Assembly: GCA_003427395.1 (NCBI GenBank)
Contig: BFEA01000117.1
Coordinates: forward strand, 1,328,334-1,379,475
DNA length: 51,142 bases
Origin: Chara braunii
Lineage: Eukaryota > Streptophyta > Charophyceae > Charales > Characeae
Direction of reading: 5' to 3'
Shown: positions 22,357 through 32,560 of the stretch, one piece after another
Numbering within the stretch: the stretch's first letter is position 1
Layout: every line of letters begins with the position of its first letter
The notes under the pieces: model-generated
What the model was told of the DNA's origin: nothing
The model's input: only the letters and a program-made list of their open reading frames with translations
Databases searched by the model: none
Position numbers and translations under genes: made by a program

Positions 22357-22953
22357 ATCCCAATCACATGACCACTCCCTCCTCTCTTCATCTAATCGGC
22401 AGGGAAAAACGGCACGAATCAGTAAGCTTCACGAAGATCACGCCATCGACGATGACGTCAACCTACGCTCTGATTCAACGGGCAGCGACAAACTGGGATG
22501 CAGAGCACACGGAGAACCGGCGGACGATGATAGCGTCACCTGGACGACCATCGATGATTCCAACAGCACGATGGCAAATTCTTCTTCGTTCCTTTACCGT
22601 GCAGTTTTCCGCACTCCCTCAGCTGAGCGCCTCTTCCACTGGATCCATGACTTCGGAACGCCGTCATATTTCCAGAATGAATCTGGACGCCCTCGACAGT
22701 CAGATTCAGTCAGTTTTCTAGGATGAATCTGAACGCAAGTCACACGTGTGTCCCTCCGACCTACGTACTCAGCGCGCCCACTTTCGGCTTGTTTTCGTTT
22801 ATGTTTTCTTTTACGTTTTTTATTTTCCTTTCGGCATTTTCTATGAACCCCCTTCAGCGGCCACCCACACCCAATCCTTCAGCGCATATCCCAAAAAAAA
22901 TACCCTTCAGCGCATATCCCCCCCCCAAAAAAAAAGAGTCCTTCGGGACCCAT

Positions 22954-22985
<32 letters not shown>

Positions 22986-24154
22986 GGCCCCTGCACAAGG
23001 ATAACACGCATAAATCGAAAAAAAAAAAAAAAAAAACTTCAGCGCATAGCCAAGATGACTGAGCATGATTGGAGAAACAGGTCGTTTTAGACCACAATCA
23101 AGTGCTTGACTTCTCCTGTTGTTGTTGTTGTTTTTTTTTTTTTTTTTACAAAAAGAAGAGTCATATTATACAAGCCGGGAAACGGGCCCGGGGTCCCTCA
23201 CATGTATGCTGGGGGCTCCCGGTTATGAGAGAGGCATCACCGGCCAAGCCCATATCAGGAATCGCAGAGTCCCAAAAAGGAAGAAAGTAAGAAAGCAACT
23301 AAGAAGTCTACAACAAACTGTAAGAAAGTAAGAAAGCAAGTAAGAAGTCTACAACAAATGGTAACTTCTACTTCTAACTGGCCCATTATTATTATTATTA
23401 TTATTTTTTATTTTAAACTCATCACTAACATTCCAATTCCCTTATCCTAAAAATTCAACGAAGTTACAAATCCTAATTAATAACCCTAATTCCACCGATC
23501 ATAAAAGAAAACGTACACAAAGGCAATCAAAAGAACAAAGAAGAACCAAAGGTCAGCATTGCTTGATGATGACCACTTTTCATCCAAAGTTACGACCAAC
23601 CCCCCTGCTAATCCGCTCTGCCACCCGCGGCAGGGGTCGGTGCCCGCAGGCCCCCAATCTGCAGGCAGAGACCCCGCAAAACCCACCCACCTCCTTGCGA
23701 TTCAAAGCAGATAGCACCTCCCCACTCTCCTCATTCAAAAACATCAACTCCCACCACGATGCCGTTTTCGCTACCCAGGGGATTACCCCACCTCCCGCGC
23801 GGCAGGGGCCAAAAGGCCCCGCGAAACCCACCCGCCTCCTCGCGATTTAGGGTAAACTCCTCCCTCAATTCTGCATACACCCCCTACGGATGATTCGCCG
23901 CCCTCCATGACGAAGCCCCAGTGGGATGATGCTCACCACAAAACCGCAAAAATTTAGATGGCAAGAGGACACCGGCCTAGACGGATAAGATAAGCCGAAA
24001 CCTAGGGCAGATGTAGTATGGGCTCTGGCCGGATCGTTTGTTGATACACTTGGTTCCTCATGCATCACTCTGTTTTCTCTCTCCCTCTCTCCTTCTCCGC
24101 CATGACATGCAATCAGGAGATCGCATAATTTTGGAACTCCCTGCGCATCACATA
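22357..24154 (+). other. 3' untranslated tract of element A with secondary insertions
   Basis: The corresponding tract in element B is only about 430 bp, so most of this is inserted. It holds a U6 pseudogene (22938-23036), poly(T) and poly(A) runs, an (ATT)n microsatellite near 23387-23405 and a degenerate tandem duplication around 23590-23850 ('cgaaacccaccc.cctcc.cgcgat'). The last part before the LTR ('ttggaactccctgcgcatcacata') matches the same position in element B ('ttggaaccccctgggcgtcacata'), marking the original internal end. I see no genes. Confidence 0.6.
22938..23036 (+). pseudogene. U6 snRNA retropseudogene with poly(A) tail
   Basis: 22938-23017 matches plant U6 snRNA from 'GTCCTTCGGGAC' through the conserved 'ACAGAGAAGATTAGCATGG' to 'CACGCATAAATCG'. 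It has a few changes ('CCCATT' for 'CATCCGAT', 'GCACAAGGATAAC'). It stops short of the normal 3' end and is followed by 19 A (23018-23036). The 12-mer CTTCAGCGCATA occurs upstream at 22877 and 22905 and again directly after the tail at 23037-23048, consistent with a target-site duplication. This is the signature of LINE-mediated retrotransposition of U6 RNA. There is no upstream USE/TATA, so it is not a functional gene. Confidence 0.85.
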
Positions 24155-26655
24155 TGTGACGAACTACTTCCCGAACCCATGCTATCTTTCGTACCCTTTT
24201 TGCTTGTATCATACCCACCCCATAAAGAACCCGTTTCGTTTTCTTGATTTCGGGTGCCGCGTTTTGAGCCCCCACCTTCCGGAAGCTTTTTGTGATTCTT
24301 CGGTTCTGCTTTTTTTTTCCTTTTTGTACGTCGGGAAATGCATAGGAATTTACACGCGCCTTAGCGAGCGCACTGGGAATTGGGCCCGGCAGTTGGGAAT
24401 TCCGGGATAAGCGGAACTTCGACATGTCCTTTTTGTGTGTGAATGTTCTCGGTCGCGTTGGGGAAAACTCTCAGAATTTTGTGGGGATACGAATAGGCGT
24501 AGGACTTTCTTTTCCCGCGTCGCTCTTTCGCGCGCGGATATGGTGATTTCAATTTTGAATTGGTTTAGGATGTAGGCAAGCTGTAACTGTTTCGGTGCCT
24601 TTTTCTCTTTTTTTTGTTGACGGCGCCGCACATGCAAAAGCTTTATCCTCTCTGTCCCCCGCATCGCTCTCTCCCGCGCTCCTTTTTCCTTCCCCCTCCT
24701 CTTTCTCTGTCCTTGTAACTGTTTTTCTCCCTCTCCTTCTCTCTCTCCCGCCCTACTCNTTGCGCGCCCATTTCCCTTTCTTGCTCATCTGAATCTTGGA
24801 TCCGTCTTGCGCTGCTTCTCGCGCCTTTTTCCTTCCCACCCTCTGAATTCAGCGCATGACGCCTGGTCGATCCCTCGATAACTCCCACTCGCCAATCAGG
24901 TATGTGGATCAATAGGATCTCCCTATTGCGCGGCGAATCTGATTGGTTGAACCTTGAGTCTCGAGGGATCAACATGGCTTCCACGGAGCCCTCTTCTCAA
25001 AGTCTTNTCCTCCTGCTTCGTTTCTTACACTTCGACTTTCCCCCTGCCCTCTCTCTCCCTCGCCCCCCTTCTCGCCACTATAAATTTCGCAAACGCGCCC
25101 NCAAATCTCTCTTATGCTCTCGACTCCTGAGCCAGCTTCCGGGAAGCAGTGGCTAGGCAAAGTGTTTGCACGAGTCGGAAAGTACTGTCGGGCTGACGAT
25201 AGGCTGGCCGGTTGCGCGCTTGATCGCCACGACGGACTGTGGGATCTGGGCGAACCGCGTCGAGTTGACGTCGGCGAGGTGATGATCGCAGTGGTGGGAG
25301 TTAGCACGCGACGGCCGGGATCGTCGGTGTGGGTATGAGGATCGATGATTGGAGTTGAGTGAGTGATTGGCCTGGGGCCATATTGGAATTCATAGTGAAT
25401 GCGCCTTTGTTGTTGCGGATCTTTATCTCTGGCGTGAGTGTACGGAGGCAACGCCGAACTTCCTCTTTTCGGATCTTGTCCTCTTCTATCTCAACATTCC
25501 TCACTCGTCTCCCTCTCTCTCCTTTATCTTTGAATGATGATGTGTCTCGATGTTTGTCTCTCTCTCAAATGGGAATGAGTCTGCATGCTGTTCCTGTGTG
25601 AAAGAACTTCTTCCGGAACACTTCCATTAGTTTCCTGGGTAGTACCCCTATGCAAAGAACCCCGTATCCTTGTCTTGTGAACGGTGGATGCGTGCGTATT
25701 ATTCAGCGATCCATCTTTTATCCCTGTGCATATCTCATTTTCGCACCTTCCACAGTGAATGTATGTATGGACGAACGCGTCTTTTTGCGTTGATTAGACG
25801 ATTGTTGTCGGGATTTTGTTCGAGAATGCAAGAGTGTTTAGATCTGTAGTTTTGAATGCACTGCGCATGCCATCTGCCTTATGCTGCACGACATTTGCAG
25901 CCGATCTACAGGGCAGCCTCGAGAAATAAGGCGCCTGGGATCAACACACGGGAACCTGAGTCGCGTGTGGGTCCCTTAGTTACATGCATGATCGAGCTGA
26001 TGCGTGTTTTCTCTCTCTCTCTCTCTCGAAAAGGATTCGTTGGAGATTGCGCGAGTGTTTTTCCTTGATGAAGTCTCAAGATTTTTGCAATTGATGGACA
26101 TGTGGACTGACAAGCACCCTTCGATCGGGCGTCAGCCTCCCGTACCTCCCGTATCAACACGACCTTTCCCCTACAACGAGGAAAGGACACGTGTATGCGA
26201 GTGGGACGTACGAGAAGCTGTCGCACAGATCGGCGGACGATACCACTTCCCTCCGGCAAACCGTTGTTCAGGGTTCGTAGAGGCCGGGTTTGTCATTATC
26301 GATACACACTTCCCAACCTACTCGATATTGTTGCCATTTAACGAGTTGATAGTCATCCCGTGGACGGCAGTAGAACCCCACTGGCCGCGCACTCTATGCA
26401 TCGAATGCCAGCGCTTTGAGCGCTACGAATCCAGGGGTTTCCACTACCGTGTGCGGAGCGAGGACGAACATAGAGAAAAAAACACGGGATTAAGACCCTC
26501 CACGTCGGATTCAGAACTGGTCAGTGAACGATGACGGGACTTGATACGAAAGCGAGACACGCGAAGCGTGCCGAAGCCCTTCTGTTCTAAACGATGGGCC
26601 GTCGCAAGGTGGGAAGTCCGACAATATTTCCTCGATTGAATTTATATTTCTCTCT
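24155..26655 (+). mobile_element. 3' LTR of element A, truncated at its 3' end
   Basis: It starts TGTGACGAAC, like element B's LTR start TGTGATGAAC. The first half (24155-25405) recurs inverted at 33645-34895. The second half (25424-26655) pairs with the 5' LTR at 12759-13994. Homology to the 5' LTR stops at 26655, about 200 bp before the expected end, where unrelated sequence leading into LR begins. Internal features are pyrimidine-rich runs near 24640-24760 and 26012-26028, a block shared with element B ('gcgcatgccatctgccttatg', 25864) and ORF6. Confidence 0.85.
26004..26534 (+). CDS. ORF6, protein encoded inside the 3' LTR of element A
   Basis: The open frame runs from after a TGA at 25998 to a TGA at 26534, about 176 codons. 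It begins at a GTG; the first ATG codons are in 'LMDMWTDKHPSIG', near codon 29. Conserved segments shared with element B are 'GFVIIDTHFP' (B: 'GFVVVTTNFP'), 'LLPFNELIVIPW' (B: 'LLPYHQLTVVPW') and 'PHWPRTLCIECQRF' (B: 'PYWPLTPCRNCRRR'), including a CxxC pair. The C-terminus is charged. In the 3' LTR it would be the last ORF of the genomic RNA, downstream of ORF5. No family is recognised and the start codon is uncertain. Confidence 0.55.
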   Translation: MFSLSLSLEKDSLEIARVFFLDEVSRFLQLMDMWTDKHPSIGRQPPVPPVSTRPFPYNEERTRVCEWDVREAVAQIGGRYHFPPANRCSGFVEAGFVIIDTHFPTYSILLPFNELIVIPWTAVEPHWPRTLCIECQRFERYESRGFHYRVRSEDEHREKNTGLRPSTSDSELVSER

Positions 26656-26917
26656 CCTCTCGTGCTGTCAGCGTGAATACCCTTTCATGGGTATACGCCC
26701 TGTTTTATGCAAGTGGCAGAAAATGGTTTTGGTTTAAAGTTAAGTATACCGCGCTAGGCGCGGCTGTGTCTCTAGTTACGTTGACTGGATGGCTGACTAG
26801 AGTAAACAGTGCGTGGGCATGCATGCTTAAGGCGCGCGTGATTTATCCCCTGATGTTGATTACGAAACCGGCACGGATGCTGGTTTGTTTATTTTTATTT
26901 TTAAGTTTATTTTGGGT
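26656..26917. other. Junction segment between element A's LTR and LR
   Basis: The sequence diverges from the LTR at 26655. Similarity to the left LR copy can be followed only from 26918, because the left copy reaches the window edge there. This segment is therefore probably the upstream part of LR. No gene is seen. Confidence 0.4.
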
Positions 26918-27637
26918 TATTCTTGATTAAACTAGGATCTAGGGGATATTTTCTTTCGATGGCTACGTTTGACCGAGTCGAGTGTGCGTGCGGAGAACGA
27001 CCCCGACGACGGCATTGGCAACGACGGGCCGACTTCGTGCGATGAGCGGGGTGTCGTAGGATGGCGCGTGGGGCAATTATGGCACAGTATAAGCAAGTCG
27101 GCGCGGGCAATGGGAGCCGCGCAGCCGGGTTGTTGGCCCAAAGCGCTGCGCCGCACTGCCTATATGGTATTCTATGAGACTCAATCCCAGGCTTGGGCTT
27201 AGCCCTATAGGTTACGACATCGGACTACTACTACGGAGGTTCGGGGATCGAGGCCGGTGGGCGTCGGCGCGGGAGCAGCGAAGCGGCGCGGAGAAGACCG
27301 AGGGGTTGAGGGCCCGACGGGGCTATCCCCCTCGGATTTTGCTGGCGAGCGCGGCGGCGGGCCTGCCCCGCGGGACTGGTTCGGTATCAGCAGCCCCGCT
27401 GATCCCCGACACTATTATGTTTATTTATATATTGCCTTTCTTTTTTGTTTTATTATTTTCGGGTCCTCGTCGTATCGCGTCCCATTCAGGGACGCGAGGC
27501 TGCGATAAAGTCATATGGGGTGTGTTGTATTTGCGGGGGTTGCTTGAAGTGCAATTACAAACTGTTTTCGTGGCTGCGTCGGAGTCGCGCCTCGTCTTCT
27601 CTTGGGACGTGGCGCAGTGGGTGTGCGGCAGGCCCTA

Positions 27638-27705
27638 AGGGCCTAGCTCAGTGGGTACACCCATGAACTGGTGTGATACAGACCCGTGTTCGAACCCGGA
27701 TGATG
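27638..27705 (+). repeat. tRNA-like SINE head with Pol III boxes A and B
   Basis: Box A TAGCTCAGTGGG is at 27644-27655 and box B GTGTTCGAACCC at 27686-27697, about 30 bp apart, as in tRNA genes. The acceptor ends do not pair convincingly, and no normal anticodon arm can be drawn. I therefore call it a tRNA-derived promoter of a SINE, not a tRNA gene. Confidence 0.6.
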
Positions 27706-27770
27706 AAACTTGATAAGTAAAACCAAATATTTAAATTGTCGGGGGCTGCTTAGCCCCACGGCTCGGGACC

Positions 27771-27790
27771 GTGTCCTTCGGGACATCCGT

Positions 27791-27822
<32 letters not shown>

Positions 27823-27852
27823 GGCCCCGCGCACACGGCCAATACATATGAA
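27771..27852 (+). pseudogene. U6 snRNA-like segment fused downstream of the tRNA-like head
   Basis: 27771-27830 is close to plant U6 ('GTGTCCTTCGGGACATCCG', 'ACGATACAGAGAAGATTAGC', 'ATGGCCCC'). The region after it ('gcgcacacggccaatacatatgaag') is diverged, and a T6 run lies at 27874-27879. The tRNA-like head ends 65 bp upstream. The left LR copy lacks the U6 part. There is no poly(A). A functional U6 is unlikely because the 3' stem and terminator context are lost. Confidence 0.75.
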
Positions 27853-28129
27853 GCGGGTGCAACTTGTATCCAGATTTTTTGCCCGCTCACTTCTTGACTG
27901 GTCGTGATCTGCGCGCGTACGTTCTGAAGGTCGGTACGCTAGCCAGCCGCTGCGCCCGGTTTTGATCGAGGGGAGCGGATTCATGGAGAATGACGAGGGA
28001 ATGGACGACGGCAGGGAAAGGAGTGAATGGGGAGTGAACCAGGATGGGCTTTTGCGCCGCGTGCATGCGCGATCCTTGACGAGATAGGCAGTAGGGAGAG
28101 CAGCGGGGAAAAGAGAATGAACCGGGACA

Positions 28130-28860
28130 GGTATTGGGGCCGGGTGCACGCGCATGGGGAAAAGGGTGTCGAGACGGGAGGAGCGGAGTAGGCAGCAGTG
28201 CAGGCAAAGCAAACGGGAGGATGAACCCGGGCGCAGAACCACGCCAGATGCATACGGGCCAAAGTCGGGGATGGCGGGAGGCAGAGTGAGGCGCAGCGGG
28301 ATATGCATAGCTCGCTCAATTCCTTGCGGAATCGGGCGAGTAGACAGACGATCCTGGGGGTTTAACCCCGAACGAGCACGACTACGAGGTTGGATTAGTT
28401 AGCAAGTTAGTAGGAACAGAGTTAGTGAAGAATGCTAGTGCGTTGGAGATGGCGGGAGAAGGAGTGATGGGAGTAGAGAAGCGGAATCTCCCTCGATTCC
28501 TGATGAAATCGAGTGGAAGAATATAGTAATCGGAGGTTTTAAAGCAAGGCGAGCGCGATGGTAGGATTAGTTTTGGTGTTAGATTAGTGTATTTAGTATT
28601 AGGAGGGAAAGGTGGTGCGTTGGGCTATGGAGATGGAGAAGAGGCGGGAGTGAAAAAGAGAGATGTCACTCGATCTTCGGGGGGATCGAGTGGGGTAAGG
28701 ATGTGGTCGATGGGTTTGAGGTAAGGCGAGTCCGTTAGTAAAGTTAGATTGATCAGAAAGTGAGTAGGGAAAGAGTTAGTGGAGAAATGGAGTGCGCAGA
28801 ACTGTCGGGAGCATGGGTATGGCGGATGTAGGAATCACTTACCTTATTCGAGGTCTGACA
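28130..28860. repeat. Tandem array, 177-179-bp period, one hairpin per unit (right copy)
   Basis: Hairpins lie at 28311-28340 (CTCGC..ATTCC/GGAAT..GCGAG-like), 28490-28515 (CCTCGATT/AATCGAGTGG) and 28667-28692 (perfect CACTCGATC/GATCGAGTG), spaced 179 and 177 bp. Between them recur 'gtgcgttgg.gatgg.gg', 'gagttagtg.ag' and 'aaggcgag.gcg' blocks. The stems differ between units but keep their pairing. Confidence 0.65.
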
Positions 28861-30170
28861 GGGTCAGGCGGGGAAAGATGGTAGCCTGCNGTTTTTAGNC
28901 ATCGCGGATGGGATGGCATCGANAGTTTTCGNGTTCAAGGTGCAGGTTCGGCAGCGTGGTGGTTTGGAGCTGCGCACAGGGAGAAGGGACTTGAAGAGGG
29001 AAATGCACATCTCTGCGTTCTAGTGGAAGATTCATTCGAATTTGCCTATCTTGTTGACAAAAGTAGCATGGGCCGAGCTGCGGGGATGGAGACTCACCTA
29101 TTATCTAAGTGCGTTGCTTCGCCTACAGATAGAAGACTCCCTCTCTCCTCCTTGAAGCATACTTACGACGATTCGTTGTTACCCTGTTCACCCCTGCGCC
29201 CAGGTTCCCACTCCGCCGGCGGCGTCCTTCCTGTACAGTGACTGTCGCTGGTTCCCGAACGAACGTGGCTGAGCGGCTGCCCCGGTACGCTCAGGCCCAG
29301 AGAGAGAGAGAGAGAGGGGAAGAAAAGGGGATCGCTTACCTCATCGGTTGGGGCGGTGAGGACGTGAGCCGTAAGGCAGGAAGGCATATTGATTGACCGA
29401 TGGGGGGGCACAGTCTGTTGGACGGGGAAGCTGCAGTTAGACATCGAGTTAGGGACCTGCCAGATGACGGTATGCTGGCCCAGTAGCAGAACGACAGTCA
29501 AGCGGATCGGGATTGTGGACCTATAGCTTTGGCCGGGGCAAGCCACTGTGGTGGGGGGAGTAGTAAGCAGGGAGTAGATTGACATGTGTGTCCGCTATCG
29601 AATGAAGCGAAGGAAGGTAGGCAGCAAGGGCGGCGGATTCACTCTGCGGTTGGTAGCGCAGTTCACTATCGAGTGACGAATACGGCATGCTGCGTTAGAC
29701 TGTGTGGTCTGTTCGTGGCTGACCGTTGGAACTTGTCTCTGAAGGGGGAGCGCGCCTACGGACTAAGAAGCCAAACCTTGCTGCGCCTGCACCATTGGGG
29801 TTACTTATATCTTGTCGAGGTGGGCGCCAGCGAAGGAAGAGGAAGGAGGGTTGTTTCTGACTGTATCAGGAGAGCAGCGATATCTATAAATAAAAATTGG
29901 GTATTTGGTGCGGACTGCTGCCAATCTGTTGCAGCCGGGCACGAACGGCCGCTGCCGCAGTCTGTTGTATGCGGTGCCAGGCTACCGCTACAGGTGTTGT
30001 GGGTTGTGGACGGACTACTGCTGCGTATTGTGCACAATCTGCGGCTGCTGCGGACAGGGCACGGACTGCTACGATCGCTGTTGGTCGTTGCCGTGTACTA
30101 CCGCTGCGTCTATAGACGGTGTGCGGCCTTCTGCTGCTGGCGACTACTGCTGTTACTATTGACTACCGCT

Positions 30171-30379
30171 GAGTATGGCTGCTGCATCTAAGGACTGTTA
30201 CAGGCTGGTGTGCGGCCGCGGTTGGGCTGAGGAGAGGTGTTGAGGCTCGAGGAGATGTCTCTTATACACATCTAGTAGTGTATAAGAGACAGGAGTATGG
30301 CTGCTGCATCTAAGGACTGTTACAGGCTGGTGTGCGGCCGCGGTTGGGCTGAGGAGAGGTGTTGAGGCTCGAGGAGATG
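30171..30379. other. Assembly artefact: Nextera junction adapter with 87-bp duplication
   Basis: 30256-30292 contains TGTCTCTTATACACATCT followed by a near-exact inverse (TGTATAAGAGACAG), the Tn5 mosaic-end pair that forms the mate-pair circularisation junction. The 87 bp before it (30171-30257) are repeated after it (30293-30379). This is library-derived sequence joined into the assembly, not a biological transposon. Confidence 0.93.
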
Positions 30380-30996
30380 ATCAGATTGGACAAAAGGGAG
30401 AGTTATTGTTGCGATTTTGAGGAGCCGTCAGGGGGATTATGATCAACAGTTCGGACTTGGATTTGACCAAGCTGATACATTGACTGCCATTGCGGGGCCC
30501 TCAGGCGAGTCAAGATTACAAGGCCCTCTCTTGCGAGACTGAGAGCACCATTCTTGGATCTGAGAGTCTCAAATCTATCTCTTTCTGCCCTTCTAAGTCT
30601 CAATCTACTCCTTGGTTACGAGAGGAAGGCGGCATGCGGGATTGCAACCCGTAGGNCCGCGTCAAGACTCTGTGGGGAGTCCACCCACCGATTGCGGGAG
30701 CTCTGTCCGAACTCAGGAGGAGTTCTGGAGGCAGGGAATCATCAGGTAAACCATTTCCATTTGTACAACCTACTACCACCCATGTTTGTTTATCCCCCTG
30801 AAGTATGACTGTTGTATGCATGAGGTTGTCCCTATGGTTTTGCTTTTTCTTCAGGACCCAATCAAACTGAATGGAAGGAACGTGTGAGAGTTAAGCCTAA
30901 GTTTCTTCTTTATTTTGGTTGAAAGCAGACAAAGGGATAAACTGGGGGAAGGTGGGAGAAAGGTAGTCTTGCATGCGTTTGGAAGGGTCAACCAAA

Positions 30997-31680
30997 GCCT
31001 GAGCATTGTTTCCATGGTGAATGGCTCATGGCTGTGTTTATTTTACTATTTTCTGAAGAACCAGGCATTGTTTCCATGGTGAATGGTCTGGTTGCTGTGT
31101 TTATTTAGTTGTTTTCTGGGGAACCAGACATTGTTTTCATGGTGAACGGCCTAACTGCTCTAGTGAACTCTTGGGGTTTGCTTGATTGAGGGAGTTTAAG
31201 TTCTTGTTTATTCTGAGGGAGGATTTCTGGTCTAAGGCTAAGCATTGTTTCCATGGTGAATGGTTTAGCCTGAAAACCACTCACATAAGTAAACAGAGTA
31301 TAAAGGAAAAATACTTTATATATATTTGCATGTGAACTAACAGTTGGGCATTGTTTCCATGGTGAATGGTCCAGCGTTAAGTCATATCATCTTGAAGAGA
31401 AAGCAAAAAATACGAAGTATAAATGGAAATAGTATGGGCAAGCTGAACATTGTTTCCATGGCGAATGGTTCAGTCCCCTGCCCATATTTGCTTTCCTTTT
31501 TGAAAACAAAGTCAGAGAAATACTAAATTTTGGATATTAAACGGCTCAGGGCGGCTAGGCATTGTTTCCATGGCGAACGGCCTAGTCATATGCCCAAAAG
31601 AAGAGAGAAGTAGTTGTGCAACCTGTTCGTGTATATCTTAAAGGCAAGTTGGGCATTGTTTCATGGCGAATGGTCCAACC
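30997..31680 (+). repeat. Hairpin array with constant loop and variable stems (right copy)
   Basis: Eight hairpins share the loop ATTGTTTCCATGGTGAAT (T/C variants). Stems: TGAGC/GCTCA (31000-31028), AACCAGGC/GTCTGGTT (31059-31093), a decayed one near 31123-31155, GGCTAAGC/GTTTAGCC (31236-31270), GTTGGGC/GTCCAGC (31343-31375), GCTGAAC/GTTCAGT (31442-31474), GGCTAGGC/GCCTAGTC (31553-31587, via G.U) and GTTGGGC/GTCCAAC (31648-31679). The sixth has an outer stem, TATGGGCA/TGCCCATA (31433-31486). Seven of the eight keep 5-8 bp of pairing although no two stems are identical on both sides. Confidence 0.85.
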
Positions 31681-31959
31681 CTATATCTTATGTAAGAAGG
31701 AAATAAGGGTTCAAGGACTTAAAAGATTCATAAACTATCTATATGGAATGAACTTGGGGCTGGTGAGAGTACTTACCTTTGTGGTTTGGCCTGCATGTGG
31801 CTGAATGAGGTTACTACTTGGTCTCAACTTCAATTTGATAGGTAGTTGCTTTAGTTGCTCGCCACGTGCTAGAGACATAGGAGTTAATGTCAATTCCTGC
31901 ATTCTCTGCAATAACTTTTTTTAGTTAGGTCAATCCTTGCATTTTCTGAGATCTTTTCT

Positions 31960-32560
31960 TATACTTGGCTTTGTATAAATCTTGACAAGCTACTTTCTCT
32001 ACGGGAAGCGCTGCCGAACTTTCTACAAATTCAAGGAGTTTGTCGAATTTTGACTTATCAAAAGTTCAACTTTGTCTTTTCTTATATATCTGACTTAGTA
32101 AAAATCTGGAAAGTCTCATTTTTTAAAGGGGGTGCTGCCCAAATTTTTGCTAATCCAGGGAATTAGACAAAATTGGACCTTAAGAAGTCAAAGTTACTTT
32201 CAAATTGTGGACCTAGCTTTGTATAAATTTTGGAAAAACACTTTTCTAGAGGGAGTGCTGCTGAAATTTCTGCAAAACTAAGGGGTTAGTTGAATCTTGT
32301 CTAAGTTGAACTCAGGTTGTCTTTTGAGTTCACATCTGACTTAGTATAAATTTGGGAAGTCTCCCTTTCTAAAAGGGAATGCTGCCCAAATTTTTACCAA
32401 TTCAGAGAGTTAGACAGATTTTGACTTTCCAGAGTAAGAGATTATTTCTACCTTCATATATGGACTTATATAAATTCTTGAAAGACACTTTTCCTACGGG
32501 AAGCACTGCCGAAATTTTCTTAGTTTAAAGGAAGTAGATTATATTTTGATTAGTCTACCT
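31960..32560 (+). repeat. Tandem repeat, 122-125-bp period, five units
   Basis: The motif 'ctacgggaagcrctgcc.aaattt' recurs at 31999, 32124, 32246, 32369 and 32494. Odd and even units differ ('acgggaag' versus 'aaagggagt'), suggesting an older dimeric unit of about 247 bp. The left copy has three units. Confidence 0.7.

Noticed and set aside
22304-22726. Overlapping 140- and 117-codon ORFs after ORF5 as further accessory genes
   Set aside because: No corresponding frame is found in the short 3' region of element B, and composition is unremarkable.
23563-23850. Pro/Thr-rich ORF near the U6 pseudogene
   Set aside because: It lies on a degenerate tandem duplication in non-coding insertion sequence; both strands are open by composition only.
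27638-27705. Functional tRNA gene
   Set aside because: Boxes A and B are good, but the acceptor ends do not pair and no normal anticodon arm can be drawn.
27771-27852. Functional U6 snRNA gene
   Set aside because: The 3' third is diverged, the T run is misplaced, and no convincing USE/TATA spacing lies upstream.
29586-30191. 201-codon plus-strand ORF
   Set aside because: Its second half is a CTG/CGG-rich low-complexity tract, it is not conserved in the left LR copy, and the assembly artefact begins inside its end.
30256-30292. Bacterial Tn5/IS50 transposon ends
   Set aside because: Only the 19-bp mosaic ends are present, back to back, with duplicated flanks. This is the mate-pair adapter structure, not an insertion sequence.
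30997-31680. CRISPR-like array of constant units and variable segments
   Set aside because: The constant part is a hairpin loop and the variable parts are paired stems. Spacing is irregular (about 60-130 bp), there are no cas genes, and the genome is eukaryotic.
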